Below, in pieces: positions 62,213 to 64,000 of a stretch of 64,000 nucleotides of DNA. This DNA comes from Pseudoalteromonas sp. UG3-2 (GTDB taxonomy: Bacteria; Pseudomonadota; Gammaproteobacteria; Enterobacterales; Alteromonadaceae). The position numbers and the translations under genes are program-made. The notes beneath the pieces were generated by a model, which did no database searches, had not been told where the DNA came from, and worked only from the letters and a program-made list of their open reading frames with translations. The stretch lies in the NCBI RefSeq assembly GCF_037120705.1, contig NZ_JAWLJU010000002.1, positions 248,001-312,000 of the forward strand, given 5' to 3'. Position 1 is the first letter of the stretch. Every line of letters starts with the position of its first letter.

Positions 62213-62926
62213 TTACTTAGCTGTGGTTTTGCTATCTGGTTGATAGTGTTTTAATTCTATTTGAAACTGTTCCATACCATCTTTGCCCTTAAACATTTTT
62301 ACCAGCATGTGGTTATATTCAGGAGCAAACCAAGCAATGGCTTGGCGGTCACTATCATCGTAAAGACGTTTTACTTTGATGGTGTTGATATTGCCAAAAG
62401 GCAGCGTGATCATCTCTTCACCAACCACGGCAAAGTCATAACTGCGTTGGTTGCCTTTTTTATCAATAATGGGGTAGCTAAACTTCCGCTTGCCAGCCAT
62501 TAAGTCATGTCTTAACTGCACCTGATAGCTTAAATGATCTTGTTGCTGAGCTAACCACTTTACATCTAAAGGGTACTTTTGTTGGTTGGAATGTATGGTT
62601 TTATCTTCGCGATTAAACTTAACGCGATAATCCCTGTCTGGACCTGTGCCCTCACGTTTCATACTGTAGTGGAGCGGTTGTACTTGGTCATTGTGCACTT
62701 CAAAAAGTGACTCTTCGGTGCGAACGTCGGAGAAAATCATCCACTCAATGTCACTTTTATAGCGAACGGTGTAAGTGTTTTCAGCGACTTTACTCAGCTG
62801 TCGAGTGGCTTCGCCATGGACTTCGCCTTTACGTGAGACTTGATATTCAGCGTAATACTCGCTTAAAGGAGTCGCGATTGCTGAGCAGGAAAGGAGAGCG
62901 CTAATACCAACTAGCACAGCGCTCAT
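62213..62926 (-). CDS. DUF3108-domain exported protein
   Basis: This periplasmic protein of 237 residues begins at the ATG at 62926, with a signal peptide (VLVGISALLSCSAIATP). The frame is open 21 codons further into purN, but that would place polar sequence before the signal. The DUF3108 domain runs through most of it, with SEYYAEYQVSRKGEVHGEAT, RYKSDIEWMIFSDVRTEESL, and IKVKRLYDDSDRQAIAWFAP. DUF3108 proteins have a lipocalin-like beta fold and unknown role; many follow purN in gammaproteobacteria. It starts four bases after the purN stop and is likely co-transcribed with purM-purN. Confidence 0.9.
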   Translation of the reverse strand: MSAVLVGISALLSCSAIATPLSEYYAEYQVSRKGEVHGEATRQLSKVAENTYTVRYKSDIEWMIFSDVRTEESLFEVHNDQVQPLHYSMKREGTGPDRDYRVKFNREDKTIHSNQQKYPLDVKWLAQQQDHLSYQVQLRHDLMAGKRKFSYPIIDKKGNQRSYDFAVVGEEMITLPFGNINTIKVKRLYDDSDRQAIAWFAPEYNHMLVKMFKGKDGMEQFQIELKHYQPDSKTTAK

Positions 62927-62930
62927 TTTT

Positions 62931-63581
62931 TTATAGTTCTGGGTACGGCGCGCCTTCAAGTGGTAAGGTTTTGTTATCAAAAACAGCATAATCTGCTTCC
63001 ATTTTTAGTCTTTGTTCACTGAACCATTTGACCACCAAAGGATAGAGTTTGTGTTCTTGCATATGCACACGTTTTGCTAGCGACTCTGCCGTATCGTCAG
63101 GGAGGATTGGTACTCTGGCTTGGCATACCACAGGACCGCCATCTAACTCCTCTGTAACAAAGTGAACGCTAACACCATGTTCGGCATCGTTGGCATCGAT
63201 GGCTCTTTGGTGGGTGTTCAGCCCTTGATACTTAGGCAACAAAGAAGGGTGAATGTTCAACATTTTTCCCTTAAATTTTTGCACTAAGCTAGGAGTTAGA
63301 ATACGCATAAATCCAGCTAATACAACTAAATCCGGCGTAAAGTCTGAGATCAGTTGACCAAGCGCAACATCGTACTCTTCTCGACTTGCAAACTGCTTAT
63401 GGTCGAGCACTTGGGTTGCTATCCCCGCATGTTTTGCTCGAGTTAAGCCATAGGCATCCGCTTTATTACTGATCACCGCAGCCACTTCGGCATTGATGTA
63501 ACCCGACTGGCAAGCGTCCATAATTGCTTGCAGGTTAGAGCCGCTGCCAGAGATCAGTACCACTAGGCGAGTTGGTGCCAT
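62931..63581 (-). CDS. purN: PurN, phosphoribosylglycinamide formyltransferase 1
   Basis: PurN transfers the formyl group of 10-formyl-THF to GAR in purine synthesis. The 216-residue product shows LVVLISGSGSNLQAIMDAC for phosphate binding, LAGFMRILTP, and catalytic NIHPSLLPKYQGL (Asn and His) with Asp in VTEELDGGPVV. The ATG shares one base with the purM stop (TAATG), so the two are translationally coupled, and the DUF3108 gene follows by four bases. Confidence 0.97.
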   Translation of the reverse strand: MAPTRLVVLISGSGSNLQAIMDACQSGYINAEVAAVISNKADAYGLTRAKHAGIATQVLDHKQFASREEYDVALGQLISDFTPDLVVLAGFMRILTPSLVQKFKGKMLNIHPSLLPKYQGLNTHQRAIDANDAEHGVSVHFVTEELDGGPVVCQARVPILPDDTAESLAKRVHMQEHKLYPLVVKWFSEQRLKMEADYAVFDNKTLPLEGAPYPEL

Positions 63582-64000
63582 TACTTGGCACCACCTACGA
63601 TCTCTACTTGCTCTTCACCACTGACGGCAGCTTGAATTTCACCAATGTGCCACGCATTTTCGCCTTGCGCTTGGAGAATTTCTAAGCTTTTCTCAAGCTT
63701 ATCTGCAGGTACCACCAACACCATACCAACACCACAGTTAAAGGTGCGATACATTTCATGGGTAGCAATGTTGCCGTTTTCTTGTAGCCAGTTGAAAATG
63801 GCTGGCCATTGCCAGCTGTCGCCTTTAATAACGGCTTTGGCTGACTCTGGTAATACGCGCGGAATGTTTTCCCAAAAGCCACCACCGGTGATGTGCGACA
63901 GGGCGTGTACATCCACTTCTTTTAATAACGCTAAAATTTGTTTTACGTAAATGCGGGTTGGCTCAAGTAAATGCTCGCCAAGGGTTTTACCTTCAAATTG
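63581..64000 (-). CDS. purM: PurM, AIR synthetase (5' end outside window)
   Basis: PurM closes the imidazole ring of FGAM with ATP to make AIR. The C-terminal 139 residues are visible and the frame is open to the window edge, so the gene starts beyond base 64000. The visible part begins [20 protein letters not shown] and continues with [20 protein letters not shown], both diagnostic of PurM, and ends near [14 protein letters not shown]. The GTG at 63916 is internal. It overlaps purN by one base, as in the E. coli purMN operon. Confidence 0.96.
   Translation of the reverse strand, partial: QFEGKTLGEHLLEPTRIYVKQILALLKEVDVHALSHITGGGFWENIPRVLPESAKAVIKGDSWQWPAIFNWLQENGNIATHEMYRTFNCGVGMVLVVPADKLEKSLEILQAQGENAWHIGEIQAAVSGEEQVEIVGGAK

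Overview
The window looks like the chromosome of a marine gammaproteobacterium of the order Alteromonadales (Pseudoalteromonas/Alteromonas-like). The evidence is conserved gammaproteobacterial gene order (recB-recD, mnmC/fabB, smpB/ratA-ratB/bamE, ilvC/ilvY, yhbY/rlmE-ftsH-folP-glmM-tpiA-secG-tRNA-Leu, purM-purN), three TonB-dependent receptors, moderate GC, and mostly short intergenic gaps closed by clear stem-loop terminators. I see no rRNA genes, insertion sequences, prophage, plasmid functions or CRISPR array. The genus is not settled by what can be seen.

Layout. 1-5.3 kb: the end of the RecBCD recombination operon (recB is cut by the window start). 5.4-10.2 kb: a fused symporter/substrate-binding protein, an unrecognised small protein divergent from a DUF3612-type XRE regulator with a striking repeated operator, and a YkgJ-type cysteine-cluster protein. 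10.3-16.2 kb: housekeeping genes (mnmC, fabB with a FabR-like site, smpB, ratA, ratB, bamE, a GIY-YIG protein). 16.2-20.4 kb: a secreted M28 peptidase, a lipoprotein joining a transglutaminase-like region to TPRs, and a chemoreceptor. 20.6-23.9 kb: the ilvC/ilvY divergon and an orphan OmpR-type regulator whose receiver pocket is degenerate.

24.1-30.7 kb: a four-gene locus (DUF4856 lipoprotein, imelysin-family lipoprotein, TonB-dependent receptor, fatty-acid-hydroxylase/sterol-desaturase-like membrane protein) that is probably an outer-membrane metal or metal-complex uptake system. 30.7-38.8 kb: a small unknown protein, a KefB-type antiporter, a Spo0M-like protein, an ElaA-type acetyltransferase, an NSS-family Na+ symporter, an RstAB-like two-component system with helically phased repeats upstream, and an unknown lipoprotein. 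38.9-46.8 kb: a serine hydrolase, then the conserved yhbY/rlmE-ftsH-folP-glmM-tpiA-secG-tRNA-Leu(GAG) block. The conserved order stops right after the tRNA.

46.8-58.5 kb: accessory carbon uptake. A TonB-dependent receptor is preceded by a leader carrying a promoter-proximal terminator hairpin. Next comes a trehalose-utilisation regulon (TonB receptor, LacI regulator, MFS permease, GH37 trehalase) tied together by two near-identical LacI-type operators, then an AraC regulator divergent from an aldehyde dehydrogenase. 58.5-61.4 kb is an AT-rich stretch of small, unrecognised membrane and exported proteins. 61.4-64 kb returns to core genes (YafJ-type amidotransferase, DUF3108 protein, purN, and purM cut by the window end).
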